DNA of 6,779 nt, taken from assembly GCA_030655735.1 (NCBI GenBank), contig JAUSPK010000008.1, positions 1 through 6,779 of the forward strand. The letters are read 5' to 3'. How positions within the stretch are numbered: position 1 is the stretch's first letter; each line of letters opens with the position of its first letter. Positions 1 through 5,556 of the stretch are shown piece after piece. The DNA is from Syntrophales bacterium (GTDB lineage: Bacteria; Desulfobacterota; Syntrophia; Syntrophales; UBA2210). The translations under genes were made by a program, and so were the position numbers. The notes beneath the pieces are model-generated. The model did not search any database, had not been told where the DNA came from, and saw only the letters and a list, made by a program, of their open reading frames with translations.

Positions 1-293
1 ACCAGAAACGAGCCTCTTCTATTTACCACAGGAACCGTTATCTGAGGCTTTCCTGTATCTATAATCTTTTTGAAGTCGAGCCAGGCATCATTGTCAATCT
101 CGGAATAGTGGGTGGAGCGGGGCTTTATCTCCGTCTTAAAATTCAGCAGAGATCTCGCTATCTCATTGATATATATCAAGTACCCTTCTCTATCGGTTGC
201 GATAATTGCAAAATAAGCGGAGTCAAGGAGTGCCTTAAAAGGAATCGTCTGATTTGATAATATCTCTTCTGCGAATTCTTTTTGCTCAGACAT
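1..293 (-). CDS. PAS-domain signalling protein, N-terminal part (probable sigma54-type regulator or sensor kinase)
   Basis: The reading frame starts at an ATG (293-291) and runs off the left edge after about 97 codons, so only the N-terminus is visible. It begins MSEQKEFAEEILSNQTIPFK and continues with LLDSAYFAIIATDREGYLIYIN at roughly residues 22-43, which is the opening of a PAS sensory fold. TGKPQITVPVV follows near residue 85. PAS domains of this style, with a 'TGKPQI' segment, are common at the front of NtrC-like sigma54-dependent activators and of some histidine kinases; the output domain lies outside the window, so the class is inferred. No signal peptide or membrane segment is visible, so the visible part is probably cytoplasmic. 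A weak SD, GGTGGT, lies 7 nt upstream of the ATG. GTG and TTG codons slightly upstream are in frame but less likely starts. The gene is divergent from fmt and more AT-rich than the genes to its right. Confidence 0.8.
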   Translation of the reverse strand, partial: MSEQKEFAEEILSNQTIPFKALLDSAYFAIIATDREGYLIYINEIARSLLNFKTEIKPRSTHYSEIDNDAWLDFKKIIDTGKPQITVPVVNRRGSFL

Positions 294-317
294 GATAAAA
301 ACCACCAAAATATATAT

Positions 318-347
318 TTGATAATACTGGCAGTCGCTGATTATATC
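318..347 (+). promoter_or_regulatory. Candidate sigma70-like promoter upstream of fmt
   Basis: TTGATA (318-323) and TATATC (342-347) are separated by 18 nt, a 5/6 and a 4/6 match. This would leave a leader of about 125 nt before fmt. An alternative -10, TAGAAT at 352-357, has no matching -35. In AT-rich DNA such matches arise easily, so this is tentative. Confidence 0.3.
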
Positions 348-373
348 CTATTAGAATCTATACTCGGAGTCAA
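345..373 (-). promoter_or_regulatory. Candidate sigma70-like promoter for the PAS gene
   Basis: On the minus strand TTGACT (373-368) is followed, after 17 nt, by TAGGAT (350-345), a 5/6 and a 4/6 match to the consensus. A perfect TATAAT (345-340) lies directly beside it but has no good -35 at the right distance. The region is very AT-rich and lies between divergent genes. It overlaps the candidate fmt promoter, so the two could interfere. Sequence match only. Confidence 0.35.
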
Positions 374-461
374 ACGCAAAATAGAAGGGCAAAACAGGCA
401 GGAACACTCGCAGGCGAAGACCGGATTGATTAAAATAAGGCAAAGGGGTATAACCCGTCTG

Positions 462-469
462 AAGGAAGG
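462..469 (+). promoter_or_regulatory. Shine-Dalgarno that fixes the fmt start
   Basis: AAGGAAGG ends 8 nt before the ATG at 478, an ideal distance. The in-frame GTG at 469 overlaps this SD and would have no ribosome binding site of its own. The ATG at 478 also gives the usual Fmt N-terminus (MKPKILFMGTPDF), so it is preferred. Confidence 0.75.
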
Positions 470-477
470 TGGCAGTC

Positions 478-1419
478 ATGAAACCGAAGATACTTTTTAT
501 GGGGACACCGGATTTTGCCGTCCCCTCCCTCAAGGCCCTGGCAGAGGCCGACTGCAACATTGTAGGGGCCGTTACGCAGCCGGACAGGCCAAAGGGGAGG
601 GGGAGAAAACCCGTTCCTCCCCCCGTGAAGACCTGCGCGCTGGAGCTGGGGATAGCGGTCTACCAACCCGATCGTGTCCGGGACGATGCCTTTCTCGAGA
701 CATTCAGAAAGATATCTCCCGACATGGTGGTGCTGGCCGCCTTCGGCCAGATACTTCCCAGAGAGATTATCGATTCTCCCCGGTTCGGATGCATCAATGT
801 ACACCCCTCTCTCCTCCCCAGGTACCGGGGGGCGGCGCCGATCAACTGGTCCATTATAAATGGAGACCGGAATACGGGGATGACCATCATGCTGATGGAC
901 GAGGGAGTGGATTCGGGAGACATCCTGCTGCAGGAGGAGGTCGCCATAGCTCCCGACGACACCTTCGACGATCTTCACAAAACATTGTCCACGATGGGAG
1001 CCGAGCTTCTCATTCAGGCCATCCAAGGCGTTGTGGGCGGGATTATTACCCGGACCCCGCAGGATCCATCCCTCGTTACCCTGGCGCCCCGCCTTGGGCC
1101 CGGGATGGGGCATATCGACTGGAACAACGAACCGGAAAAGATCGTCAATCTCATCAGGGGTCTCTCCTCACGCCCCGGGGCATACTCCTTTCTCGGTGAC
1201 AAAAAGCTGAAAATATTCTACGCCGTGGCGGGAAAAGAGACATCCTCAGGCGAAAAGGAACCGGGAAAACCGGGAAAACTAATGGAGGCGGGACTACAGG
1301 TAGCCACAAGAGACGGGCATGTATATCTCAAAGACGTGCAGCTTGAAGGTAAAAAACGAATGCTGATTGAAGATTTCCTGAGAGGGCACCCCCTGGTAAC
1401 GGATGACATCCTCGAATAA
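478..1419 (+). CDS. fmt: Methionyl-tRNA formyltransferase
   Basis: Transfers the formyl group of 10-formyltetrahydrofolate to Met-tRNA(fMet) in the cytoplasm, preparing the initiator tRNA for translation. The 313-residue length is normal for the family. The N-terminal formyltransferase fold starts with MGTPDFAVPSL (residues 8-18). The active-site signature is INVHPSLLPRYRGAAPI (106-122), with the expected catalytic Asn107 and His109 and the SLLPRYRG loop. DEGVDSGDIL (141-150) supplies the third catalytic residue, Asp145 by family alignment. The C-terminal tRNA-binding domain is recognisable from IDWN and IRGLSSRPGAYSFL (about residues 210-240). The LAPRLGPGMGHIDW segment is somewhat divergent from the usual 'APK..kedg.IDW'. 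No def (peptide deformylase) gene, a frequent partner, is present upstream in the window. The 3' end overlaps rsmB by 17 bp, suggesting translational coupling. Confidence 0.97.
   Translation: MKPKILFMGTPDFAVPSLKALAEADCNIVGAVTQPDRPKGRGRKPVPPPVKTCALELGIAVYQPDRVRDDAFLETFRKISPDMVVLAAFGQILPREIIDSPRFGCINVHPSLLPRYRGAAPINWSIINGDRNTGMTIMLMDEGVDSGDILLQEEVAIAPDDTFDDLHKTLSTMGAELLIQAIQGVVGGIITRTPQDPSLVTLAPRLGPGMGHIDWNNEPEKIVNLIRGLSSRPGAYSFLGDKKLKIFYAVAGKETSSGEKEPGKPGKLMEAGLQVATRDGHVYLKDVQLEGKKRMLIEDFLRGHPLVTDDILE
1261..1278 (+). repeat. Two tandem copies of a 9-bp unit inside fmt
   Basis: CCGGGAAAA occurs twice back to back (1261-1269 and 1270-1278), encoding a PGK-PGK duplication in a poorly conserved part of the Fmt C-terminal domain. 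It keeps the frame and is probably a harmless local duplication. Confidence 0.7.
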
Positions 1420-2776
1420 AAGACCTCCCGTAATGAAGGACACCCCACGCAATCTAGCGGTTCAGATCCTAAACAGGGTCGATGGGGGGGGCTTTGCGCA
1501 GCCCCTCCTTGATGCGGTCCTGTCACGCGTCACCCTCCCCACCGCGCAGGACAGGGGGCTTCTGACGCAGCTTGTCTACGGAACTCTTCGTCTCAGAAAT
1601 CGCCTGGACTGGATTATCCGTGAGGTGTACACGGGTGACTTTAAAAGTATGGAACCGGGGATACGCAATATCCTGAGAGTGGCGCTCTATCAGGTGATGT
1701 TTGCGGACAGGGTGCCGACATATGCAGCAACGGACGAAGCGGTCAAGATAACCAAAAAGCTGTATCCCGGACGTTCAAACCTGGTTAATGCAATCCTTCG
1801 AAACGCGGCGAGAAGGATGGACAGTATAAAATATCCCCTCCTTGATAAAGATCCGCTGTCTCACATCTCCGTGGTCCACTCGCACCCGCTGTGGCTGGTA
1901 CGGATGTGGGCCAAGGAGCTTGGTCTTGAAGAGACGCGTGCGCTGTGTGAAAGCAACAACGAGATTCCCCCTCTTGCGATCAGGGCAAACCGCCTGAAGA
2001 CCACCCGGTCCGATCTGATCGCACGGCTCAAAGAGTCGGGCTGTGGAGCGACCCCCTCACGCTACTCACCCGACGGTATCGTGCTCTCCGATCTGCCGGT
2101 CTCCGTGCGAGAGATGCCGCTGTACAAAGAGGGGCAGATGCAAATCCAGGACGAGGCATCCCAGATGATCTCCCTCCTTGTGGATCCGAAACCGGGGGAG
2201 GCGGTGCTTGATGTATGCTCCGGCGTGGGGATCAAGACAACGCACCTCGCCCAATTGATGCGCAACAGCGGCAGGATCGTCGCAATGGATATAAGCCGCA
2301 AAAAGATTGTGCCCTCGCAGGATCTCGCCCGCAGGCTGGGCGCAACGATCATCGAACCGATCGCTTACGATGCGACCCAGGACCCGCCGGCAAATCTGCG
2401 CGAACGGTTTGACCGTATCCTCGTGGATGTCCCCTGTTCCGGTCTGGGGACGTTGAGAAGGAACCCCGAAATCAGATGGAATACCACTCCGGAAGACATG
2501 AAAAAAAATCCCCCCCTCCAGAAGGCGCTCCTGAACCGATCGGTTGACTACTTGAAGAAGGGAGGGGTCGTGGTTTACAGTACCTGCACTATCTCATCTG
2601 CGGAGAATGAAGCGGTAATCAGAGGGTTTCTGGCCGACAACCCCGGCTTTGAATGTGTTCTCCCCGCCACCGTGCCTGCCGAGATGCTGAGCGGGACCGG
2701 GATGTTCAGGACATTTCCACACCGCCACGGGGCGGACGGCTTCTTCGGGGCCGCACTCAAGAGGAAAGGAGACTAA
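1403..2776 (+). CDS. rsmB: 16S rRNA (cytosine-967-C5)-methyltransferase RsmB
   Basis: Uses S-adenosylmethionine to methylate C967 (E. coli numbering) of 16S rRNA. From the ATG at 1403 it is 457 residues, slightly longer than E. coli RsmB. An N-terminal NusB-like RNA-binding domain covers about residues 12-150 (NLAVQILNRV, DRGLLTQLVYGTLR, TDEAVKI). The methyltransferase domain follows: QIQDEASQMI (247-256), SAM motif I VLDVCSGVGIKTTHLAQL (268-285), FDRILVDVPCSGLGTLRRNP (336-355) with Cys345, and VYSTCTISSAENEAV (391-405) with Cys395. In this family the two cysteines act in catalysis and product release. It ends with the usual HGADGFFGAAL. Motif I deviates from the typical CAAPGGKT. The start is uncertain: the ATG at 1433 (residue 11) gives a more typical N-terminus (MKDTPRNLAV) but has no SD, while 1403 overlaps fmt and could be translationally coupled. 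Long G8 and A8/C7 runs lie inside the frame. Confidence 0.95.
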   Translation: MTSSNKRPPVMKDTPRNLAVQILNRVDGGGFAQPLLDAVLSRVTLPTAQDRGLLTQLVYGTLRLRNRLDWIIREVYTGDFKSMEPGIRNILRVALYQVMFADRVPTYAATDEAVKITKKLYPGRSNLVNAILRNAARRMDSIKYPLLDKDPLSHISVVHSHPLWLVRMWAKELGLEETRALCESNNEIPPLAIRANRLKTTRSDLIARLKESGCGATPSRYSPDGIVLSDLPVSVREMPLYKEGQMQIQDEASQMISLLVDPKPGEAVLDVCSGVGIKTTHLAQLMRNSGRIVAMDISRKKIVPSQDLARRLGATIIEPIAYDATQDPPANLRERFDRILVDVPCSGLGTLRRNPEIRWNTTPEDMKKNPPLQKALLNRSVDYLKKGGVVVYSTCTISSAENEAVIRGFLADNPGFECVLPATVPAEMLSGTGMFRTFPHRHGADGFFGAALKRKGD

Positions 2777-2779
2777 GCC

Positions 2780-3376
2780 ATGGAAAAACACAAACCGACC
2801 CGCGAGGAGGCCCTCGCACTCCTGCACCAGTACAATAAGAGTGAAAGCCTGCTCAAGCATGCCTATGCGGTGGAGGGGGTCATGCGCTACTGCGCGCGCA
2901 AAAGGGGCGAAGATGAAGACGAATGGGGGATTATCGGCCTCGTTCACGACCTGGATTATGAACGCTTTCCCGATCAGCACTGCGCCATGACACAGAAAAT
3001 TCTCGAAGAACACGGCTGGCCGGATGCATATATACGGGCCATCGTATCCCATGGATGGGGAATATGCTCGGACGTCGAACCGGAGAGTACCCTGGAAAAA
3101 ACGCTGTACGCGATCGACGAATTGACGGGGCTCGTCACAGCCAACGCCATGGTACGGCCCTCCAGAAGCGTCATGGACATGAGCGTGAAATCGGTCAGGA
3201 AAAAGTGGAAGTCTCCGGCGTTCGCCGCGGGCGTTGACCGGTCAATTATTCAAAAAGGCGCCCAGATGCTGGGTGTGGAGATCGGTGAACTGATTGAAGA
3301 TACCATCAACGGTATGCGTGAGGTGGCTGGTGAGATAGGCTTACAAGGAGATTCTGCAGAGGATACCGGTCCCTGA
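2780..3376 (+). CDS. HD-domain (HDIG-like) metal-dependent phosphohydrolase
   Basis: A 198-residue protein starting 3 bp after rsmB, with a strong SD (AAGGAG, 8 nt upstream) inside the rsmB tail, so it is almost certainly in the same operon. The HD-superfamily metal ligands are visible: His27 (LLKHAYAVEGVM), the His56-Asp57 doublet in GLVHDLDYERFP, His67 and His91 (IVSHGWG) as possible extra ligands, and Asp113 in YAIDELTGLV. Proteins of this family hydrolyse phosphate esters, often of nucleotides, but this protein's substrate cannot be told from sequence. It is a single compact domain, probably cytoplasmic, with no response-regulator or GGDEF partner domain. The location beside fmt and rsmB hints at a role in nucleotide or RNA metabolism, which is an inference only. 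The C-terminal tail (after about residue 185) is acidic and probably disordered. Confidence 0.88.
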   Translation: MEKHKPTREEALALLHQYNKSESLLKHAYAVEGVMRYCARKRGEDEDEWGIIGLVHDLDYERFPDQHCAMTQKILEEHGWPDAYIRAIVSHGWGICSDVEPESTLEKTLYAIDELTGLVTANAMVRPSRSVMDMSVKSVRKKWKSPAFAAGVDRSIIQKGAQMLGVEIGELIEDTINGMREVAGEIGLQGDSAEDTGP

Positions 3377-3393
3377 AGGGGGGCAGCAGAGGG

Positions 3394-3603
3394 CTATGTC
3401 ATCTTTCTCCTGTTCGGGCCGGTGTAGAGACCACCCCTCCCCCGTATGGGATCAACACCGACAGTGACCCACCTCCCCTCGGAGTAGCGGTAAAACCGCT
3501 TGATCTTATGCTCACGAATCAGCTCACCCAGCACCGTGCCGACGATATAATCATATGAGTTGTCTGTATATTTTACCCTGAGGTACAGTCCCTGTTGCGA
3601 CAT
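3394..3603 (-). CDS. Small conserved hypothetical protein, GSU3473-like family
   Basis: A 69-residue protein with a good SD (AAGGGGG, 9 nt before the ATG). It opens MSQQGLYLRVKYTDNSYDYI, followed by a helix-like stretch LGELIREHKIKRFYRYSEG, then WVTVGVDPIRG and a basic end, YTGPNRRKMT. This pattern (VRY.DG.YD.V...L..LI....I..F.R..GWV..G.DPIR....Y.GP.RR) matches my memory of the small GSU3473 family from Geobacter and relatives, whose function is unknown. No cysteines, membrane segment or signal peptide are present. The gene is convergent with the HD hydrolase, only 17 bp apart, with no clear terminator hairpin between them. Family assignment is from recollection; coding status is supported by the SD and by a plausible protein. 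Confidence 0.75.
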   Translation of the reverse strand: MSQQGLYLRVKYTDNSYDYIVGTVLGELIREHKIKRFYRYSEGRWVTVGVDPIRGRGGLYTGPNRRKMT

Positions 3604-3677
3604 GCCATATTACCCCCTTCCATTGGGGTGATCGTACCACGGGTTGCAGAAAATTTAAAGCAGAGAAAACCGCGGTG

Positions 3678-3701
3678 GGGGTCAGGTCTTGCTTTTTGCC
3701 A
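3678..3701 (+). repeat. Left arm of the 24-bp inverted repeat
   Basis: G-rich outer end (GGGGTCAGG) and a T-rich inner end (CTTTTTGCCA). It is perfectly complementary to 3779-3802. Confidence 0.95.
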
Positions 3702-3778
3702 CCCTGGACGCGATCTTACTGACCCGTGAATGTGATTCTGGTCGGCATAGGCGGCGATATCACTCACCTCTCACCTGA

Positions 3779-3802
3779 TGGCAAAAAGCAAGACCTGACC
3801 CC
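3779..3802 (-). repeat. Right arm of the 24-bp inverted repeat
   Basis: Reads TGGCAAAAAGCAAGACC and then TGACCCC on the plus strand, an exact reverse complement of 3678-3701. Confidence 0.95.
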
Positions 3803-3830
3803 ATACCCGTGAGCGAATGCCTGAAATAGA

Positions 3831-3857
3831 TTGACTTTATATCAAAAAAAATATAGC
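3831..3857 (+). promoter_or_regulatory. Candidate promoter for the metallo-hydrolase and purC unit
   Basis: TTGACT (3831-3836) is followed after 15 nt by TATAGC (3852-3857), with an A-tract between. The spacing is shorter than the ideal 17, so support is modest. The location is right: just downstream of the inverted-repeat element and about 40 bp before the hydrolase start. Confidence 0.35.
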
Positions 3858-3879
3858 AAAGCCCTTTGAAGAAATGCTC

Positions 3880-3886
3880 GGAAGGA
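3880..3886 (+). promoter_or_regulatory. Shine-Dalgarno that fixes the metallo-hydrolase start
   Basis: GGAAGGA ends 9 nt before the ATG at 3896. The frame stays open upstream to a TTG at 3866, but that codon has no SD and would add ten residues unlike the family N-terminus. MFLKQMQVGHM from 3896 fits the family. Confidence 0.75.
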
Positions 3887-3895
3887 CGGATACGA

Positions 3896-4525
3896 ATGTT
3901 TTTGAAACAGATGCAGGTGGGGCATATGGCGGTATTCGCCTATATCGTGGGTGACAAGGAAAGCGGGGAGGGATTGGTGATCGATCCAGCCGCGGAGATT
4001 GAACGCATCCTGTCGGAGGCAGCCGCCGCCGGTATCACCATCAGATATATCGTCAATACCCACGGACATGTCGATCACACCTCCGGAAACGCAGCCATGA
4101 AGGACCAAACGGGAGCGGACATCATTATCCACAGGGACGATGCCAACATGCTCGTCTCCACCCCCTCCGCGGTGCTGCGCATGTTCGGCGCCAAGGCCTC
4201 TCCCCCTGCGGACAGGACCGTACAGGATGGAGACAACATTACCATCGGAAAGATCATACTGCAAACCATGCATACCCCCGGTCACTCCCCCGGCGGCATG
4301 TCGCTCTATACACCCGGGTACGTCTTTACCGGAGACACCCTGTTTGTAGAGGGCTTGGGGAGAACAGACCTCCCGGGCGGATCGTGGAATACGATGCATG
4401 AATCGATCACAAAGAGGCTTCTGACACTCCCCGATGAAACCGTTGTCCTGCCCGGGCACAACTACGGGAGGATGTCGACGTCCACCATAAAAAACGAACG
4501 GGAGAACAACCCGTTTCTGAGATAA
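3896..4525 (+). CDS. Metallo-beta-lactamase-fold hydrolase (glyoxalase II-like)
   Basis: A 209-residue single-domain cytoplasmic enzyme. Metal-binding residues are all present: the THGHVDH motif (55-61; His56, His58, Asp60, His61), His130 in HTPGHSPGG, Asp147 in FTGDTLF and His188 in LPGHNYG. This is a complete two-metal site. The GLGRTDLPGGS segment (153-163) and the NPFL ending resemble hydroxyacylglutathione hydrolase-like and ETHE1-like (persulfide dioxygenase) proteins. It is shorter than classical glyoxalase II, which has a C-terminal glutathione-binding domain absent here, so the substrate is probably a thioester or related small molecule but cannot be named. It lies 15 bp upstream of purC on the same strand, so co-transcription is likely, although no pathway link is known to me. 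Confidence 0.9.
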   Translation: MFLKQMQVGHMAVFAYIVGDKESGEGLVIDPAAEIERILSEAAAAGITIRYIVNTHGHVDHTSGNAAMKDQTGADIIIHRDDANMLVSTPSAVLRMFGAKASPPADRTVQDGDNITIGKIILQTMHTPGHSPGGMSLYTPGYVFTGDTLFVEGLGRTDLPGGSWNTMHESITKRLLTLPDETVVLPGHNYGRMSTSTIKNERENNPFLR

Positions 4526-4540
4526 AAAGGGGGAAGCCCT

Positions 4541-5425
4541 ATGGAACATAATGCCGTGATCACAACAGATCTCGATCAATTGAAGCTCTTCAGCAGGGGC
4601 AAGGTGCGTGATGTATACGAAGTGGGGGACAGCCTCCTCATCATCACAACGGACAGGATATCCGCCTTTGACGTCATTATGACCGATCCTGTCCCCGAGA
4701 AGGGAAAGATCCTGACACAGATGTCCAGCTTCTGGTTCCGCGAGATGGAGGATATCATCGCAAACCACCTGATCACGACGGACATAAATGAGCTACCCGA
4801 AGAGTGCACCCCCTATAAAAGGATATTGGAGGGGAGGAGCATGCTGGTCAGAAAGGCGGCCGCCCTTCCGGTGGAATGCGTTGTACGGGGATACCTCAGC
4901 GGATCGGGATGGAAGGATTACTGCTCCGAAGGGGCTGTTTCGGGAGTGAGTCTCCCTCCGGGCCTGAAAGAATCGGCACGGCTTCCGGAGCCCATCTTCA
5001 CTCCTTCGACCAAGGCCGAAGCGGGGCAGCATGACGCCCCCATGACACGGGGGGAGATGGAGGAACTGATCGGCCGCGACATGGCGGAGCGGGTTATCGA
5101 CGCCAGCATGAGAATCTACAACAGGGCACGGACGATTGCCGGGAAGGGAGGCATCATCATTGCCGATACCAAGATGGAATTTGGAACCGTCGCCGGCGAA
5201 TTGATACTGATAGATGAACTCTTGACGCCCGATTCATCACGGTTCTGGCCTGAAGATGATTTCGAGGAAGGCCGTCCCCAGAAGAGTTTTGACAAACAGT
5301 TCCTGAGAGACTATCTCCTCTCCATACAGTGGGACAGGAAACCGCCCGCCCCCCATCTCCCTGAGGATGTCATAACGGGAACGATGGAAAAATATAAAGA
5401 GGCCCTGAGGCGCATCGTAGGGTGA
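4541..5425 (+). CDS. purC: Phosphoribosylaminoimidazole-succinocarboxamide synthase (SAICAR synthetase)
   Basis: Joins CAIR and aspartate using ATP to form SAICAR in de novo purine synthesis, in the cytoplasm. Signatures in order: GKVRDVY (20-26, ATP-binding loop), TTDRISAFDVIM (36-47), CVVRGYLSGSGWKDY (113-127), PIFTPSTKAEAGQHD (151-165), IADTKMEFG (207-215), ELLTPDSSRFW (226-236) and SFDKQFLRDYL (249-259). At 294 residues it is the long form (as in yeast and many Desulfobacterota), not the roughly 240-residue form of E. coli and Bacillus. A strong SD (GGGGGAAG, 4529-4536) precedes the ATG. It sits 15 bp after the metallo-hydrolase. No other pur genes are in the window, so purC is not in a pur operon here. 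I see no clear terminator after it. Confidence 0.97.
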   Translation: MEHNAVITTDLDQLKLFSRGKVRDVYEVGDSLLIITTDRISAFDVIMTDPVPEKGKILTQMSSFWFREMEDIIANHLITTDINELPEECTPYKRILEGRSMLVRKAAALPVECVVRGYLSGSGWKDYCSEGAVSGVSLPPGLKESARLPEPIFTPSTKAEAGQHDAPMTRGEMEELIGRDMAERVIDASMRIYNRARTIAGKGGIIIADTKMEFGTVAGELILIDELLTPDSSRFWPEDDFEEGRPQKSFDKQFLRDYLLSIQWDRKPPAPHLPEDVITGTMEKYKEALRRIVG

Positions 5426-5434
5426 GACTTTTTA

Positions 5435-5444
5435 AGGGTACCCT
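5435..5444. repeat. 10-bp perfect palindrome next to the dnaJ -35 box
   Basis: AGGGTACCCT lies 3 bp from the TTGACA. It is too tight for a terminator stem, and could be a small operator half or chance. Confidence 0.4.
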
Positions 5445-5446
5445 AC

Positions 5447-5475
5447 TTGACATGCCGACAGGCCGTCGCTATCTT
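5447..5475 (+). promoter_or_regulatory. Sigma70-like promoter of dnaJ
   Basis: A perfect TTGACA (5447-5452), an ideal 17-nt spacer and TATCTT (5470-5475, 4/6). Transcription would start near 5482, leaving a leader of about 75 nt that contains the whole nested inverted repeat. This is the best promoter match in the window. Confidence 0.65.
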
Positions 5476-5482
5476 AACTCCA

Positions 5483-5538
5483 CCGTTCGTATACCCCATG
5501 CCAGGTTCGTGCGAACAGTAAATTCATCCATCGAACGG
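5483..5538. promoter_or_regulatory. Nested GTTCG/CGAAC inverted repeats in the dnaJ leader
   Basis: Four pentamers are arranged as GTTCG (5485-5489), GTTCG (5505-5509), CGAAC (5512-5516), CGAAC (5532-5536). Inner and outer pairs share exactly the same centre (5510.5), and like pentamers are 20 bp apart, about two helical turns. The outer pair extends to CCGTTCG/CGAACGG. The bases between are not otherwise symmetric. It could be an operator for a pair of regulator dimers or a leader RNA stem-loop. It does not match the HrcA/CIRCE operator. Confidence 0.5.
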
Positions 5539-5556
5539 GAATCCATTCAATAGATC

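Larger units (their letters stand above)
3678..3802. mobile_element. REPIN-like or MITE-like element bounded by a perfect 24-bp inverted repeat
   Basis: The left arm (3678-3701) starts GGGGTCAGGTCTTGC and ends TTTTTGCCA. The right arm (3779-3802) is its exact reverse complement, 24 of 24, and the match stops sharply on both sides. The arms enclose 77 bp with no open reading frame of note. A short extra copy of CTGACCC lies inside the loop (3719-3725). Two REP-like units in opposite orientation about 100 bp apart is the form of a REPIN, a non-autonomous element moved in trans by a REP-associated tyrosine transposase. I recall closely similar GGGGTCAGGTCTTG sequences beside such transposases in environmental genomes, but cannot verify that here. 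No transposase is in the window. I see no obvious target-site duplication. Confidence 0.65.
3604..3895. other. Intergenic region between divergent genes, containing an inverted-repeat element
   Basis: This 292-bp gap separates the minus-strand small gene from the plus-strand metallo-hydrolase. It holds the 125-bp inverted-repeat element (3678-3802), an AT-rich segment with a candidate promoter for the hydrolase (3831-3857), and the SD regions of both genes. I see no further coding potential, RNA gene or transposase remnant. Confidence 0.7.

Noticed and set aside
328..346. Sigma54 promoter (TGGCA-like sequence at 328-332)
   Set aside because: The downstream GC at the required distance is missing on the plus strand, and no match is seen on the minus strand.
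430..1113. Minus-strand open frame (227 codons) antisense to fmt
   Set aside because: No family features and no convincing SD; fmt is certain on the plus strand.
282..1199. Long plus-strand open frame (305 codons) overlapping most of fmt
   Set aside because: It lies in a different frame from fmt, gives a low-complexity Gly/Arg/Ser-rich protein with no recognisable motif, and has no SD. It is a shadow of GC-rich fmt.
3369..3393. Terminator between the convergent HD gene and small gene
   Set aside because: Only CCCT-GA-AGGG (3371-3380) can pair, with a 2-nt loop and no T-tract.
3573..3767. Minus-strand open frame running across the left arm of the inverted repeat
   Set aside because: It overlaps the better-supported small gene in another frame and runs through the repeat arm; the peptide has no recognisable pattern.
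3678..3802. CRISPR array or repeat-spacer unit
   Set aside because: There are only two copies, in opposite orientation, with no regular spacing or cas genes nearby.
3842..4768. Long minus-strand open frame (308 codons) antisense to the metallo-hydrolase and purC
   Set aside because: The protein has no family pattern and spans two well-identified genes on the other strand; it arises from their codon bias.
5473..5499. Possible heat-shock sigma32 promoter (CTTAAC-N15-CCCCAT) before dnaJ
   Set aside because: The CCCCAT -10 is good but the -35 matches CTTGAA in only 4 of 6 positions, and a stronger TTGACA-N17-TATCTT lies just upstream. Worth remembering but not annotated.
5426..5556. CIRCE (HrcA) operator before dnaJ
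   Set aside because: No TTAGCACTC-N9-GAGTGCTAA-like sequence is present; the inverted repeats there are of a different type.
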